Below are positions 18,906-27,829 of a stretch of 64,000 nt of DNA, one piece after another. The DNA is taken from the NCBI RefSeq assembly GCF_900103825.1, contig NZ_FNIF01000002.1:701566-765565 (forward strand), given 5' to 3'. The translations under genes were made by a program, and so were the position numbers. The first letter of the stretch is position 1; each line of letters begins with the position of its first letter. Below the pieces are notes generated by a model. That model searched no databases and was not told the origin of the DNA. It saw only the letters and a list, made by a program, of their open reading frames with translations. This DNA comes from Paenibacillus sp. yr247 (GTDB lineage: Bacteria > Bacillota > Bacilli > Paenibacillales > NBRC-103111).

Positions 18906-19691
18906 CTACTGTGCGGTGTAGCCGCCGTCGATTAATAGTGACGCTCCTGTTACACCCCGCAATTTATCACTTGCAATTAACATCGCATAATCAGCAATTT
19001 CCTCAACTGCCAAAAGGCGTCTTTGTGGAACCAAAGGATAAATGACTTCTTCAAGGACACTTTCTAAAGGAACATTGCGCGTTTTCGCCAAGTCCTGCAG
19101 CTGCCCTCTAACGAGAGGTGTATCTACATAACCCGGACAAAGTGCGTTCACCGTGATGCCGTGGGCAGCACCTTCGAGTGCCGCTACCTTCGTTAAGCCA
19201 ATCAGCCCGTGCTTCGCACTGTTATAGGCTGCTTTGCCTGCAAATCCGATGACTCCGTTGATTGAAGCCATATTGATGATACGGCCAAAGCCTTGATCCT
19301 TCATGATAGGAAACGCATGCTTGATTCCGATAAAAGCGCCTGTCAGCATAACCTTTATCATGAATTCAAACTTTTCTACGGGGAAATCCTCTATGGGTGC
19401 AACATGCTGTAACCCTGCATTATTGACGAGGATGTCAAGTCGATTATAGGTTTGAACCACTGTTTCAATGGCTTTAACAAATTGCTGCTCCTGCGTTACA
19501 TCGCATTTGACGCCAATGGCTTCAAAGCCTTCTTGCTGCAACTGCTGTGCAGCCAAATTTGCTAGTTCACCGTTAATGTCGGAAATGACCACCTTGGCTC
19601 CTTCCCGTGCATAAGTGCGGGCAATTTCAAGACCAATACCGCTTGCAGCCCCTGTTATCAAAGCGACTTTTTTTTCCAAAAACCTGTTCAT
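18906..19691 (-). CDS. D-3-hydroxybutyrate dehydrogenase (SDR)
   Basis: A 261-aa SDR enzyme that oxidises D-3-hydroxybutyrate to acetoacetate with NAD. The ATG at 19691 is chosen because GGAGG lies eight bases upstream; the open frame begins five codons earlier. Motifs: TGAASGIG at about 12-19, Asp at about 38 (ISDING), NNAGLQHV near 91, MASINGVIG with the catalytic Ser, and YNSAKHGLIG with Tyr and Lys. The sequence NNAGLQHVAPIEDFP and the substrate-lid region are those of 3-hydroxybutyrate dehydrogenases (BdhA/YxjF). It lies 23 bases after the permease gene. Confidence 0.9.
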   Translation of the reverse strand: MNRFLEKKVALITGAASGIGLEIARTYAREGAKVVISDINGELANLAAQQLQQEGFEAIGVKCDVTQEQQFVKAIETVVQTYNRLDILVNNAGLQHVAPIEDFPVEKFEFMIKVMLTGAFIGIKHAFPIMKDQGFGRIINMASINGVIGFAGKAAYNSAKHGLIGLTKVAALEGAAHGITVNALCPGYVDTPLVRGQLQDLAKTRNVPLESVLEEVIYPLVPQRRLLAVEEIADYAMLIASDKLRGVTGASLLIDGGYTAQ

Positions 19692-19714
19692 TGCGTATAC
19701 CTCCATCTTTAACT

Positions 19715-21094
19715 TTAAAAAATCGATAAAATGATCGCGAGCACCAGAACGGTTACTGTTTTGATAACCGTGATTGCGAAAATATCCTTGTACGATTGTC
19801 GATGGGTGAGTCCTGTTATGGCAAGAAGTGTGATCACTGCACCGTTATGAGGAAGCGTATCCATACCACCTGACGCCATGGAAGCAATCCGGTGTAACAG
19901 TTCCGGGCTAATCCCTGCATTGTTCGCTGCTTCCAAGTATTGTTTCCCCATGACTTCTAAGGCGATGGACAGCCCTCCTGATGCAGAGCCCGTTACGCCG
20001 GCCAACACATTCACGGAAATAGCTTCTGAAATAAGTGGATGAGAACTTAAGCCTAAAATCCAACCTTGAATAGCTTTAAAGCCTGGCAGCGTTTTCACGA
20101 CATTACCAAAGCCTACTTCTGACGCTGTGTTGAAAATAGCAAGCAGCGCTCCCATTGCTGCTGCCGTCAAGCCTGCCGCCAATTTGCTCTGAACAACTCG
20201 CGCATTTATGCAGATCGCCGAAAGAATACCTATGAGCAAGGCCACGATCAATGCCCAGGATGACGATACCGTTTTTACGTTGGCAATATTAAACGTTTTC
20301 AAAAGATCAGCTGAATACCAGTTGTTTACCGTTAAGAAACCTCTGCTTAGCAAATAGTTAAATACCAAGACCAACACCAATGGGATGATCGACACCCAGA
20401 GATTCGGATACTTCTGATTGTCCAAACCTTCCGGCTCATTCTTATGTCCTAGACCATAGCCTTCACCAGCAGCTTCCGCTTGCTTGCGTCGGCGTTCCAG
20501 CCAGAACAGGCCTAAGCCAAATACGATAAGTCCGCCGACAATTCCAAGGATTGGAGCCGCGTAGGAGTCTGTTCCGAAATAGGTTGTAGGAATAATATTC
20601 TGAATTTGCGGTGTGCCTGGAAGCGCATCCATTGTGAAAGTAAATGCACCCAAAGCAATAGTACCGGGAATCAATCTCTTAGGAATATTCGCTTCGCGGA
20701 AAATCGAAACAGCGAACGGATACACTGCAAACGCTACCACAAATAATGAAACACCGCCGTACGTCAGGATGCCGCAGGCAAGAACGACGGAGAGCATGGC
20801 TCTTTTGGATCCCAACGCTTTCACTAACGATTGCGCTATAGAGGATGCTGCACCGTTCAATTCCATTACTTTACCAAAAACTGCACCTAATAAGAAAATT
20901 GGGAAAAAGTTTTTAACATAATTTGCTGCGTTCAACATATACACTTCTGTATAGCTCGGCATTAAGGCAATCCCCGAAATCAATACTGCCAGCAAGGTGA
21001 AAATAGGCGCAAACACGATTACTGGATAACCTCTGTAAGCAAAAAACATCAGAAGGCCTAGGGATAACACAATCGCTACAATCTCAATAAACAT
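19715..21094 (-). CDS. GntP-family permease, likely for 3-hydroxybutyrate
   Basis: A 459-aa transporter with 11-13 hydrophobic helices. The conserved GntP-family regions are present: LGAVFGKVMELNGAA near 70, GTPQIQN near 160, and ASGGMDTLPHNGAVI near 410. GntP permeases are proton symporters for gluconate-like acids, but this subgroup (YxjC) sits in ketone-body operons. It is the first gene of the operon and begins 26 bases from a cre-like element. Specificity for 3-hydroxybutyrate or acetoacetate is inferred from the operon. Confidence 0.85.
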   Translation of the reverse strand: MFIEIVAIVLSLGLLMFFAYRGYPVIVFAPIFTLLAVLISGIALMPSYTEVYMLNAANYVKNFFPIFLLGAVFGKVMELNGAASSIAQSLVKALGSKRAMLSVVLACGILTYGGVSLFVVAFAVYPFAVSIFREANIPKRLIPGTIALGAFTFTMDALPGTPQIQNIIPTTYFGTDSYAAPILGIVGGLIVFGLGLFWLERRRKQAEAAGEGYGLGHKNEPEGLDNQKYPNLWVSIIPLVLVLVFNYLLSRGFLTVNNWYSADLLKTFNIANVKTVSSSWALIVALLIGILSAICINARVVQSKLAAGLTAAAMGALLAIFNTASEVGFGNVVKTLPGFKAIQGWILGLSSHPLISEAISVNVLAGVTGSASGGLSIALEVMGKQYLEAANNAGISPELLHRIASMASGGMDTLPHNGAVITLLAITGLTHRQSYKDIFAITVIKTVTVLVLAIILSIF

Positions 21095-21118
21095 GGTTCG
21101 GTCTCCTTTATGATCATT

Positions 21119-21151
21119 TGTAAAGCGCTTTCACGTCATGAAAATGTGACG
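21119..21151. promoter_or_regulatory. cre-like site and inverted repeat in the divergent promoter region
   Basis: TGTAAAGCGCTTTCA (21119-21133) resembles the CcpA operator consensus TGAAAGCGCTTTCA, with one extra base in the left half. It is followed at once by CGTCA, eight bases, TGACG (21134-21151). The region lies 25-60 bases upstream of the permease start. Catabolite repression of a ketone-body operon and control by the divergent LysR protein would both make sense here; neither is shown by sequence alone. Confidence 0.5.
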
Positions 21152-21260
21152 AAATTGGTAAGGTTCCATTTAGTTTTAGTTTACATGCAGATTCTCAAGA
21201 GGTACAATTCATATTTGGAATCGTATTGATGAAAAAAAGCTATAGGTGGGGGATGATCCT

Positions 21261-22151
21261 TTGGATATACGCCAGTTAAATTATCTGCTTGAAATTGCTA
21301 AACATATGAACTTTACAAAAGCCGCTGAAGCCCTTCACCTTACACAACCAACCCTAAGTAAAATGGTGAAAAATATAGAGGAGGAGCTGGGTGCCACTTT
21401 ATTTGACCGTTCCGGCAAGTATGTTCAATTGACGGACTCGGGGGAGGCCGCGGTTCAACAGATTCAAGTCATCGTTCAGGCTGTCCATGATCTTCATCTC
21501 CTCTTAGATGATGTGGCCAACTTAAAAAAAGGAACCATTACCATTGGGTTGCCCCCTGTAATTGGCTCCGTTTTCTTTACACGTGTCATCGCAAAGTTCC
21601 AAACTATACATCCTAGTATACACTTTCAAATTGTCGAAGAAGGCGCAAAAAATGTGGAAAGCCTTGTGCACAATCGAAAGCTTGATCTTGGTGTTGTGGT
21701 AGGACCTGTTGACACGTCTAACTTTGAAACCATGCCTTTTATCTATCAAAAATTAGCTCTCATTATCCATCGTTCTCATCCGCTAGCTGAGCAATCCAGC
21801 GTTTCCCTGCTGCAGCTTAGAAATGAACCCTTTATCCTATTCCCAAGCGGTTATGCGGTTAGAAATCATGTTATACATGCCTGTCGATCCATTGGATTCG
21901 ACCCCTCCATCGTCTATGAAAGCTCGCAGTGGGACCTTTTGGCAGAGATGGTTGCATCGAATGCAGGCATATCCATCATACCAGAGACGATTTGTAGTAA
22001 AATCACCTGTCCTGAGGTACTAACGTTACCTTTAACAGAGCCTTCTATTCCCTGGAATTTAGTTATCATCTGGCCTAAGGATCACTACGTATCTTACGCC
22101 ATGCGTGAGTTTATCACGTTCAGCCAACAGTTGTCAGACATGGAGCCTTAA
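21261..22151 (+). CDS. LysR-family transcriptional regulator of the 3-hydroxybutyrate operon
   Basis: A 296-aa LysR regulator. The TTG at 21261 gives the typical opening MDIRQLNYLLEIA and follows GGTGGGGG by nine bases; an upstream in-frame GTG (21246) lies within that site. The N-terminal HTH is MNFTKAAEALHLTQPTLSK, followed by the linker helix and a periplasmic-binding-like effector domain (residues about 90-290). It is transcribed divergently from the permease-led operon, the usual arrangement for a LysR activator and its target. Confidence 0.88.
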   Translation: MDIRQLNYLLEIAKHMNFTKAAEALHLTQPTLSKMVKNIEEELGATLFDRSGKYVQLTDSGEAAVQQIQVIVQAVHDLHLLLDDVANLKKGTITIGLPPVIGSVFFTRVIAKFQTIHPSIHFQIVEEGAKNVESLVHNRKLDLGVVVGPVDTSNFETMPFIYQKLALIIHRSHPLAEQSSVSLLQLRNEPFILFPSGYAVRNHVIHACRSIGFDPSIVYESSQWDLLAEMVASNAGISIIPETICSKITCPEVLTLPLTEPSIPWNLVIIWPKDHYVSYAMREFITFSQQLSDMEP

Positions 22152-22171
22152 ATCGCCGAGAGCACAAAAAA

Positions 22172-22205
22172 AGCCGAACCATGTGATTACATCACATGTT
22201 CAGCT
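22172..22205. terminator. Bidirectional terminator between convergent genes
   Basis: AGCCGAACCATGTGA pairs with TCACATGTTCAGCT around TTACA, with an A tract on one side and CCCTTTATT on the other. It separates the LysR gene from the convergent DUF420 gene. Confidence 0.7.
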
Positions 22206-22213
22206 TCCCTTTA

Positions 22214-22675
22214 TTACAAACCGAAAATCGCATCTATCACTGGCTTCGTCGTGCCGCCTGGATACATCAGATACAGAAGAACATAAACCAGAACGCCAGT
22301 AGGCGCAGTAAGCAGCCAAACAATCGCCGCTACTCGTCCAATTTTCTTATGTTTGAGAAATTTATTTTTGTAGGCAAACCATAGCGTGATTAGACCGAGT
22401 ACTCCGCCAACGGTTGCCAGAGTAATATGGAAGAACAAGAATAAGTGATACGGCAGCTTCAGACTCTCTGGTCCACCAAATGCCGTATTGCCTTCAAACA
22501 AGGTACGGGACATGTAGATGAGGAAGAACGCTAGAGCGAAGATCGCCCCAAGAACCATCAGTTTTTGGTGCGTTTCTCGGTTGCCTTTTAGAATATGATA
22601 CCAGCCGAAACCAACAAATATGGCACTAATGACGATAAACATCGTAGAAATCGTGGGTAAAATGTGCATCTCCAT
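22214..22675 (-). CDS. DUF420 membrane protein (YozB-like)
   Basis: A membrane protein of about 153 aa with four or five helices, of the DUF420/YozB family often found beside ctaG and cta genes. Histidines in conserved positions (MHILPTIS, ETHQKL, LPYHLFLFFHI) recall haem-copper oxidase assembly proteins. The frame opens at 22702 inside ctaG. The ATG at 22675 or the one at 22669 is more likely, given AAAGGA just upstream. The role in oxidase biogenesis is inferred from the family and neighbours. Confidence 0.82.
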   Translation of the reverse strand: MEMHILPTISTMFIVISAIFVGFGWYHILKGNRETHQKLMVLGAIFALAFFLIYMSRTLFEGNTAFGGPESLKLPYHLFLFFHITLATVGGVLGLITLWFAYKNKFLKHKKIGRVAAIVWLLTAPTGVLVYVLLYLMYPGGTTKPVIDAIFGL

Positions 22676-22686
22676 AAATCCTTTCT

Positions 22687-23544
22687 CTAAGCGTGATTCC
22701 AATTCCCGCCCTGATTATTCAATCCCTCTTGCATCTCAATCGCGTCTAATTCGTCATCTTCTTTACGCTCTCTGCGGTACCACCTGAAGAAAATATAGGC
22801 AAGCGTTGCGCCATAGACGATTTCTTGGATAATCTTCATAATCACACCGCCCAATTGTTGATCATCGAGAGGCGATAAATGAACAAAAGGCACCGTTACG
22901 TTCGCATACATCTCATAAATGACAGAATCGGCAAATATAATGAGGGCACATGCTGGTGTCAGCAGGATACCATTCCCAAAAATATAAGCCATTTTCTTCA
23001 GGTCATTTAGGCGATTCAGCTCCGGAAGTGGGCAAAAAACAGGGAACCACATCATGAATGCTGTAATAAACAGCAGTAAATGATAACCGGTGAGTGCTAT
23101 GTCATTTTTCATTAAGTAATCCATTACGAGAGGCATATGATAGATCGAGAAGAGCATGTTAAACAAGAACAGTGCGATCAACGGCCGGGTAAAAAATGAA
23201 AATAAGCCGCGGAATACGTTATTTTTCATAAGAGGTCGCAGCATCCATGCTGGTGTGCCCCTCCATATAAATATAGGAACGATTAGATAAAGAATAGTTT
23301 GCTGCAGCATATGCATACTGAACAAGTAATGATGGCCGATATAATTTATCGGACTTCCTTGACCAATATAAAATAAAACGAGGCCAGAGTAAAAAGATAG
23401 CTTCTGTGCAGCCGAAACTGGCTCGACATCTGCAAGCATCCCATTCCCCTTAGTAACAAATCGATGATAAACATATCCGACAACAACGACCATCAACAGC
23501 AAAACAGGATTCCACAACTCGAAAAATCCGCCAATTTGACTCAT
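22687..23544 (-). CDS. ctaG: Cytochrome c oxidase assembly factor CtaG
   Basis: A membrane protein of about 285 aa with seven hydrophobic helices, of the Bacillus CtaG (caa3_CtaG) type, needed for caa3 oxidase assembly, probably for Cu-B delivery. Typical segments are HYLFSMHMLQQTILYL, LFSIYHMPLVMDY and MMWFPVFCPLPE. Two starts are possible: the ATG at 23556 sits against AAAGGAGA, so the ATG at 23544 is preferred. It is separated from ctaF by a strong terminator and thus likely has its own promoter in 23557-23660. Confidence 0.9.
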   Translation of the reverse strand: MSQIGGFFELWNPVLLLMVVVVGYVYHRFVTKGNGMLADVEPVSAAQKLSFYSGLVLFYIGQGSPINYIGHHYLFSMHMLQQTILYLIVPIFIWRGTPAWMLRPLMKNNVFRGLFSFFTRPLIALFLFNMLFSIYHMPLVMDYLMKNDIALTGYHLLLFITAFMMWFPVFCPLPELNRLNDLKKMAYIFGNGILLTPACALIIFADSVIYEMYANVTVPFVHLSPLDDQQLGGVIMKIIQEIVYGATLAYIFFRWYRRERKEDDELDAIEMQEGLNNQGGNWNHA

Positions 23545-23663
23545 AGCTGATCTCATTCTCCTTTCAACAGTAGGTGATAATAACCTTTATCGGAGCCATT
23601 CAAGATGAACGACCGCGTTTAGAGGTAAGTTTTAACCTATTTCTTTCTATTGCGGTAAAAAAA

Positions 23664-23698
23664 GAGGAGGCACTTTGTCTAGACAAAGTTGCCTCTTC
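23664..23698 (-). terminator. Intrinsic terminator of the cta operon
   Basis: Arms AAGAGGCAACTTTGT and ACAAAGTGCCTCCTCTT around CTAG, with one base unmatched. On the minus strand it is followed by seven T. It ends the ctaCDEF transcript. Confidence 0.85.
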
Positions 23699-23706
23699 CT
23701 GATGGC

Positions 23707-24024
23707 TTACCACCACATCCAATATACCGCTGTAACAACACCAGTCAGAGCTACGAAAGCTCCTGCCCCGATAAATATTAACGGGAATAAGTGTCCTCTT
23801 TCTTTGGCGTGCATCCAAAACAGAAGCTGAATTAATGCTTGCACAAGCGCCAAAGTAACGATGAAGATTAATATAAAGGAACGATCCAAATCTCCGTATA
23901 GCACGACAGCGAAAGCAAGCATCGTGAGTAGAATCGAGATAATGTAAGACAAGTAGTGGTTCAATGGCGATTCATGCTTAACTCGTTTGCTAGGTGCGGA
24001 TGTATTATGAGAATTACTGCTCAT
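23707..24024 (-). CDS. ctaF: Cytochrome c oxidase subunit IV (caa3)
   Basis: A 105-aa subunit with three hydrophobic helices after a polar N-terminus, of the bacterial COX4 type. The segment LVQALIQLLFWMHA is the conserved core. It overlaps no gene but starts one base after ctaE ends. It is a non-catalytic accessory subunit of the caa3 oxidase. Confidence 0.9.
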   Translation of the reverse strand: MSSNSHNTSAPSKRVKHESPLNHYLSYIISILLTMLAFAVVLYGDLDRSFILIFIVTLALVQALIQLLFWMHAKERGHLFPLIFIGAGAFVALTGVVTAVYWMWW

Positions 24025-24025
24025 C

Positions 24026-24640
24026 TTAGTGACCCACCTTCCCCATCAGATAAACAACTGTGAAGATAAATACCCAGACTAAGTCGATAAAGTGCCAATA
24101 CAAAGCCGCTACATAAAACTTAGGTGCAGTAACAACTGTAAGGCCTTTTTTCAATCCTTGGAGAATCAACAAGGTAATCCAGCAAACACCGAATGCTACG
24201 TGAGCTCCGTGAAACCCAACTAAGGTATAGAACGAAGTTGAGAAAGCACTTGTCGTGAACTTGTGACCTTCGTGCACATATGCAACAAACTCAGTAATTT
24301 CAAGTCCTAAGAAGGTAAGGCCGAACAAAACAGTGACAACAAGCCATCCAAGCAATTGACCAAGCTTTTGTTTGTGCATCGCAATAATCGCGAATACGCT
24401 AGTCAAGCTTGATGTTAAGAGGATAAAAGTGGACCAACCTACCGTTTTGAGATCGAAAAGTTCATCCGCTGTAGGGCCATCTGGAACCGAGTTTCGAAGA
24501 GCGATGTAAGTTGCGAATAAACAACCGAACAATACAACCTCGGCACCAAGGAATAGCCAGAATCCGAGGACCTTATTTTTCCCTTCGAGGGTAGCCGTTT
24601 CCGGATTAGCAGGCAGTGCGCCCGTATGATGAGTACTCAT
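24026..24640 (-). CDS. ctaE: Cytochrome c oxidase subunit III
   Basis: A 204-aa subunit with five helices, as in Bacillus CtaE (shorter than the seven-helix mitochondrial form). Conserved stretches are FWLFLGAEVVLFG, YTLVGFHGAHVAFG and YWHFIDLVWVFIF. The ATG overlaps the ctaD stop (ATGA), with AAGGGGG upstream, indicating translational coupling. It contributes lipid-filled structure around subunit I. Confidence 0.93.
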   Translation of the reverse strand: MSTHHTGALPANPETATLEGKNKVLGFWLFLGAEVVLFGCLFATYIALRNSVPDGPTADELFDLKTVGWSTFILLTSSLTSVFAIIAMHKQKLGQLLGWLVVTVLFGLTFLGLEITEFVAYVHEGHKFTTSAFSTSFYTLVGFHGAHVAFGVCWITLLILQGLKKGLTVVTAPKFYVAALYWHFIDLVWVFIFTVVYLMGKVGH

Positions 24641-26508
24641 GCCTTTACCCCCTTGTCATCTTCAAGTTCTTCGGGTTCAATATGCCAACCATGATCATCG
24701 TATACCGAACGTAAAAACATCGCAATAAATGTAACTACAATTCCCGCGGCTGCCACATAGTAGTTTCTGTACATAAAACCAAAACCGGCAATGAACAAAC
24801 CAACAGACATGACAAGCGGCAATATGGATGAGGAAGGCATATGGATCGAACCAACCGGTTCTGCCGGAGTCATCACTTTATTACCAGCCATTTTTTCTCT
24901 CCAAAGTGCATCTAATCCGCGAACAAGCGGTGTTTGTTTAAAGTTATATTCAGGTGCAGGAGAAGGAATCGACCACTCCAATGTACGACCATCCCATGGA
25001 TCTGCCGGAGCCGTAACTGGTTTTCTTGCTGTAGCAATGATGTTGATTATGAATACCAACATACCGATACCCATGAAGAAAGCACCTACAGTTGAAACCA
25101 TGTTACCTACTTCAAGTTCATGTCCTGGTTGGTACGTAAAGACACGTCGCGGCATTCCCATTAGTCCCAAGAAATGCTGCGGGAAGAATGTCAGATGGAA
25201 ACCAATGAAGAATAACCAGAAATGCAGTTTACCCAATCCTTCATTTAACATACGACCAAACATTTTAGGCCACCAGTAGTAAAGGCCTGCGAACAATCCA
25301 AGGACTAGACCACCAACGATAACATAGTGAAAGTGAGCGACTACGAAATACGTATCATGATACTGGAAATCTGCAGCTGGAATCGCAAGCATAACCCCAG
25401 TTGTTCCACCCATTACGAAAGTCGGAATAAAAGCTGTTGCGAAAATATTCGCTGTTGTGAAACGAATTTGTCCGCCCCACAGCGTAAACAACCAGTTAAA
25501 GATTTTCACACCTGTAGGAACAGCAATAGCCATTGTTGCAATCGCGAAGATGGAGTTGGCAACAGGACCTAAACCTGATGTAAACATATGGTGGACCCAA
25601 ACCATGAAGCCTAGGAAACCAATTAAAACCGTCGCAAATACCATGGAGCTGTAACCGAAAAGACGTTTTTTCGAGAAAGTCGAAACGATCTCAGAAATAA
25701 TACCGAAAGCTGGAAGAATTAAAATATAAACTTCGGGATGCCCGAAAATCCAGAATAAATGCTCCCATAATACGTTGTTACCGCCTCTGGCTGCATCGAA
25801 AAATGCACCGCCAAAGACACGGTCAAACATCAGTTCAACAAGGGCAACCGTAATCGCAGGGAATGCAAGTACGATCAAACCAGAAGTAATGAAAGCGGCC
25901 CATGTGAACATCGGCAAACGCATATACGTAAGTCCTGGCGCACGCATGTTGATAATCGTAACTAGGAAGTTAATCCCCCCGATAAGTGTACCAATACCGG
26001 CAATTTGTAACCCTAGTACATAGAAGTCAGTACCTTGAATGTTGTTTTGGAGTGTTTGTCCCCAACCGGTGTCTGTTATCGAGGATAATGGAGCGTATCC
26101 TGTCCAACCAGCATCAGGTGCACCACCCAAGAACCAACTTGTGTTCATCAGTACGCCGCCCGCGAAGAACAGCCAGAAACCAAGTGAGTTAACGAATGGG
26201 AACGCAACGTCCCTTGCACCAATTTGTAGAGGAACGATGGCATTCATGAATGCGAAGATAACCGGCATCGCCGCAAAGAAAATCATCGTTGTTCCGTGCA
26301 TCGTTGTTAATTGGTTAAATGTATCGCCGATAAAAATGTGTTGGTCGGGATAAGCGAGTTGAATCCGAATCAATATGGCTTCAAGTCCTCCTACAAGGAA
26401 GAACAAGCCGCCCGCTAATAAATACAGGATACCGATTTTCTTATGATCGACTGTTGTAAGCCAATCCATCAGACCGGTATGTTTTTTTACTGGATGAGAA
26501 TGAGCCAA
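24637..26508 (-). CDS. ctaD: Cytochrome c oxidase subunit I
   Basis: The 623-aa catalytic subunit carrying low-spin haem a and the haem a3-Cu-B centre. It has twelve core helices plus C-terminal helices typical of Bacillus caa3. Ligand motifs: LTTMHGTTMIF for the haem a His, FWIFGHPEVYIL with the Cu-B His-Tyr pair, VWVHHMFTSG with two Cu-B His, and HFHYVIVGG for the haem ligands. The start is TTG with AAAGGAGG upstream; no ATG fits. The Glu in GHPEVY indicates an intact D-type proton channel end. Confidence 0.95.
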   Translation of the reverse strand: MAHSHPVKKHTGLMDWLTTVDHKKIGILYLLAGGLFFLVGGLEAILIRIQLAYPDQHIFIGDTFNQLTTMHGTTMIFFAAMPVIFAFMNAIVPLQIGARDVAFPFVNSLGFWLFFAGGVLMNTSWFLGGAPDAGWTGYAPLSSITDTGWGQTLQNNIQGTDFYVLGLQIAGIGTLIGGINFLVTIINMRAPGLTYMRLPMFTWAAFITSGLIVLAFPAITVALVELMFDRVFGGAFFDAARGGNNVLWEHLFWIFGHPEVYILILPAFGIISEIVSTFSKKRLFGYSSMVFATVLIGFLGFMVWVHHMFTSGLGPVANSIFAIATMAIAVPTGVKIFNWLFTLWGGQIRFTTANIFATAFIPTFVMGGTTGVMLAIPAADFQYHDTYFVVAHFHYVIVGGLVLGLFAGLYYWWPKMFGRMLNEGLGKLHFWLFFIGFHLTFFPQHFLGLMGMPRRVFTYQPGHELEVGNMVSTVGAFFMGIGMLVFIINIIATARKPVTAPADPWDGRTLEWSIPSPAPEYNFKQTPLVRGLDALWREKMAGNKVMTPAEPVGSIHMPSSSILPLVMSVGLFIAGFGFMYRNYYVAAAGIVVTFIAMFLRSVYDDHGWHIEPEELEDDKGVKA

Positions 26509-26535
26509 CGTATTAACCTCCTTTACCTGAGAAGT

Positions 26536-27552
26536 TTATTTCAAGGTTTGTAAGTACTGAACAATATCATTAATTTGAGAATCACTAAGCTTCCCGCCTG
26601 CTGCTTGACCGAAAGCCGGCATTTTGTTTCCTGGTTTTTGATCCTGCGGGTTATGTATCCACAACGCCATTTTCTCAGGAGTGTGTTCGAGAATCCCTGC
26701 GAGCGTACTGCGATCTGCGAAACCTTTGAGGTTAGGAGCAACACCAGGACCGTTCGCATTGACAGCGTGACAAGACATACAATTTTCTTTGAAAAGCTCT
26801 TCACCCTTCTGCGCAGTTGCCGGCACAGTAACTGGTGCTTTCATTTTTGCTACCCATGCATTGAAATCGGCTTCGGACTTAGAATTTACAGTGAAATTCA
26901 TTAAGGCGTGTGAAGCTCCGCACAGCTCTGTACATCTACCTTGGAACGTAGCGATTTCATCAGCTTGAAGATAAAGCGTATTATGGATACCTGGGTTCGT
27001 GTCCACTTTACCACCTAGAGATGGTACCCAGAAGGCATGAGATACGTCAGCCGAAACAAGATCGAAGGCGATAATTTTATCCTTAGGAACAACTAGCTCT
27101 TGAGCTGTAGCAATACCTAGATCTGGATATTCAAACTGCCACCAGAATTGATGTGCAGTAACTTTGACATGCACTGCGGCTTTATCCTTAGTGTAATTCG
27201 TTGAATGCTTGAACGTGTAGGATACCGTTGGTACCGCAAGTACTAACAGTAAGAGGATCGGAACAACCGTCCAGATAATCTCAAGCACATGGCTTCCTTC
27301 GACTTGTTTAGGTATGCTGTTATCGCCATCACGTTTGCGAAAGCGAATTAAAACATACACATAAATTGCAAATACGACAATTACGACAAAAACCATGATA
27401 AAGAGACTTAATTTCATTAAATAAAGCTGCTCTGTTGCCACTGGACCTTTTGGCACTAAAGCAGACAAGGTTGGGTCTCCACACCCGGTTAGCAAGAACG
27501 TCATTACCGCTAAAAGGGGTAGCAGACGCCATAACTTTTTCAATCGACTCAT
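26536..27552 (-). CDS. ctaC: Cytochrome c oxidase subunit II with fused cytochrome c domain
   Basis: A 338-aa subunit II of caa3 type. The lipobox (LLTGC, Cys about 24) anchors the N-terminus, followed by two helices (residues about 45-115) and the cupredoxin domain. Cu-A ligands appear in HAFWVPSLGG and in GRCTELCGASHALMN. A C-terminal cytochrome c domain carries CMSCH near residue 260 and a distal Met in NKMPAFG. Fusion of the c domain defines caa3 oxidases. First gene of the operon, behind a consensus promoter. Confidence 0.95.
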   Translation of the reverse strand: MSRLKKLWRLLPLLAVMTFLLTGCGDPTLSALVPKGPVATEQLYLMKLSLFIMVFVVIVVFAIYVYVLIRFRKRDGDNSIPKQVEGSHVLEIIWTVVPILLLLVLAVPTVSYTFKHSTNYTKDKAAVHVKVTAHQFWWQFEYPDLGIATAQELVVPKDKIIAFDLVSADVSHAFWVPSLGGKVDTNPGIHNTLYLQADEIATFQGRCTELCGASHALMNFTVNSKSEADFNAWVAKMKAPVTVPATAQKGEELFKENCMSCHAVNANGPGVAPNLKGFADRSTLAGILEHTPEKMALWIHNPQDQKPGNKMPAFGQAAGGKLSDSQINDIVQYLQTLK

Positions 27553-27621
27553 TGTATCAACCCCACTTTTAAAACATTATTTTTACCACGAAGGCCATGC
27601 CCATGTCAATTCACTTTATTA

Positions 27622-27650
27622 ACTATAAATTCGTGAAAAGTTTTTGTCAA
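27622..27650 (-). promoter_or_regulatory. Sigma-A promoter of the cta operon
   Basis: On the minus strand TTGACA (27650-27645), a 17-base spacer, and TATAGT (27627-27622) make a near-consensus promoter about 60 bases before ctaC. A second TTGACA (27609-27604), with an 18-base spacer to TAAAAA, may form a tandem promoter. Confidence 0.75.
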
Positions 27651-27829
27651 TCGTTGGAGAGCAGTTCACAAATTGTTCTTAAACCGCTCTGTAGCGATAT
27701 ATTTCCCTCCATGGTTATTTCCATACTCCCACCTCTTTATGCATGAAAGCCTATCTTTGAGAAGACGAATAAAAGGACAGAAAAATCCCATGCTATAGAC
27801 ATTACAATGTATATGGGAGGTCTCTTTTG

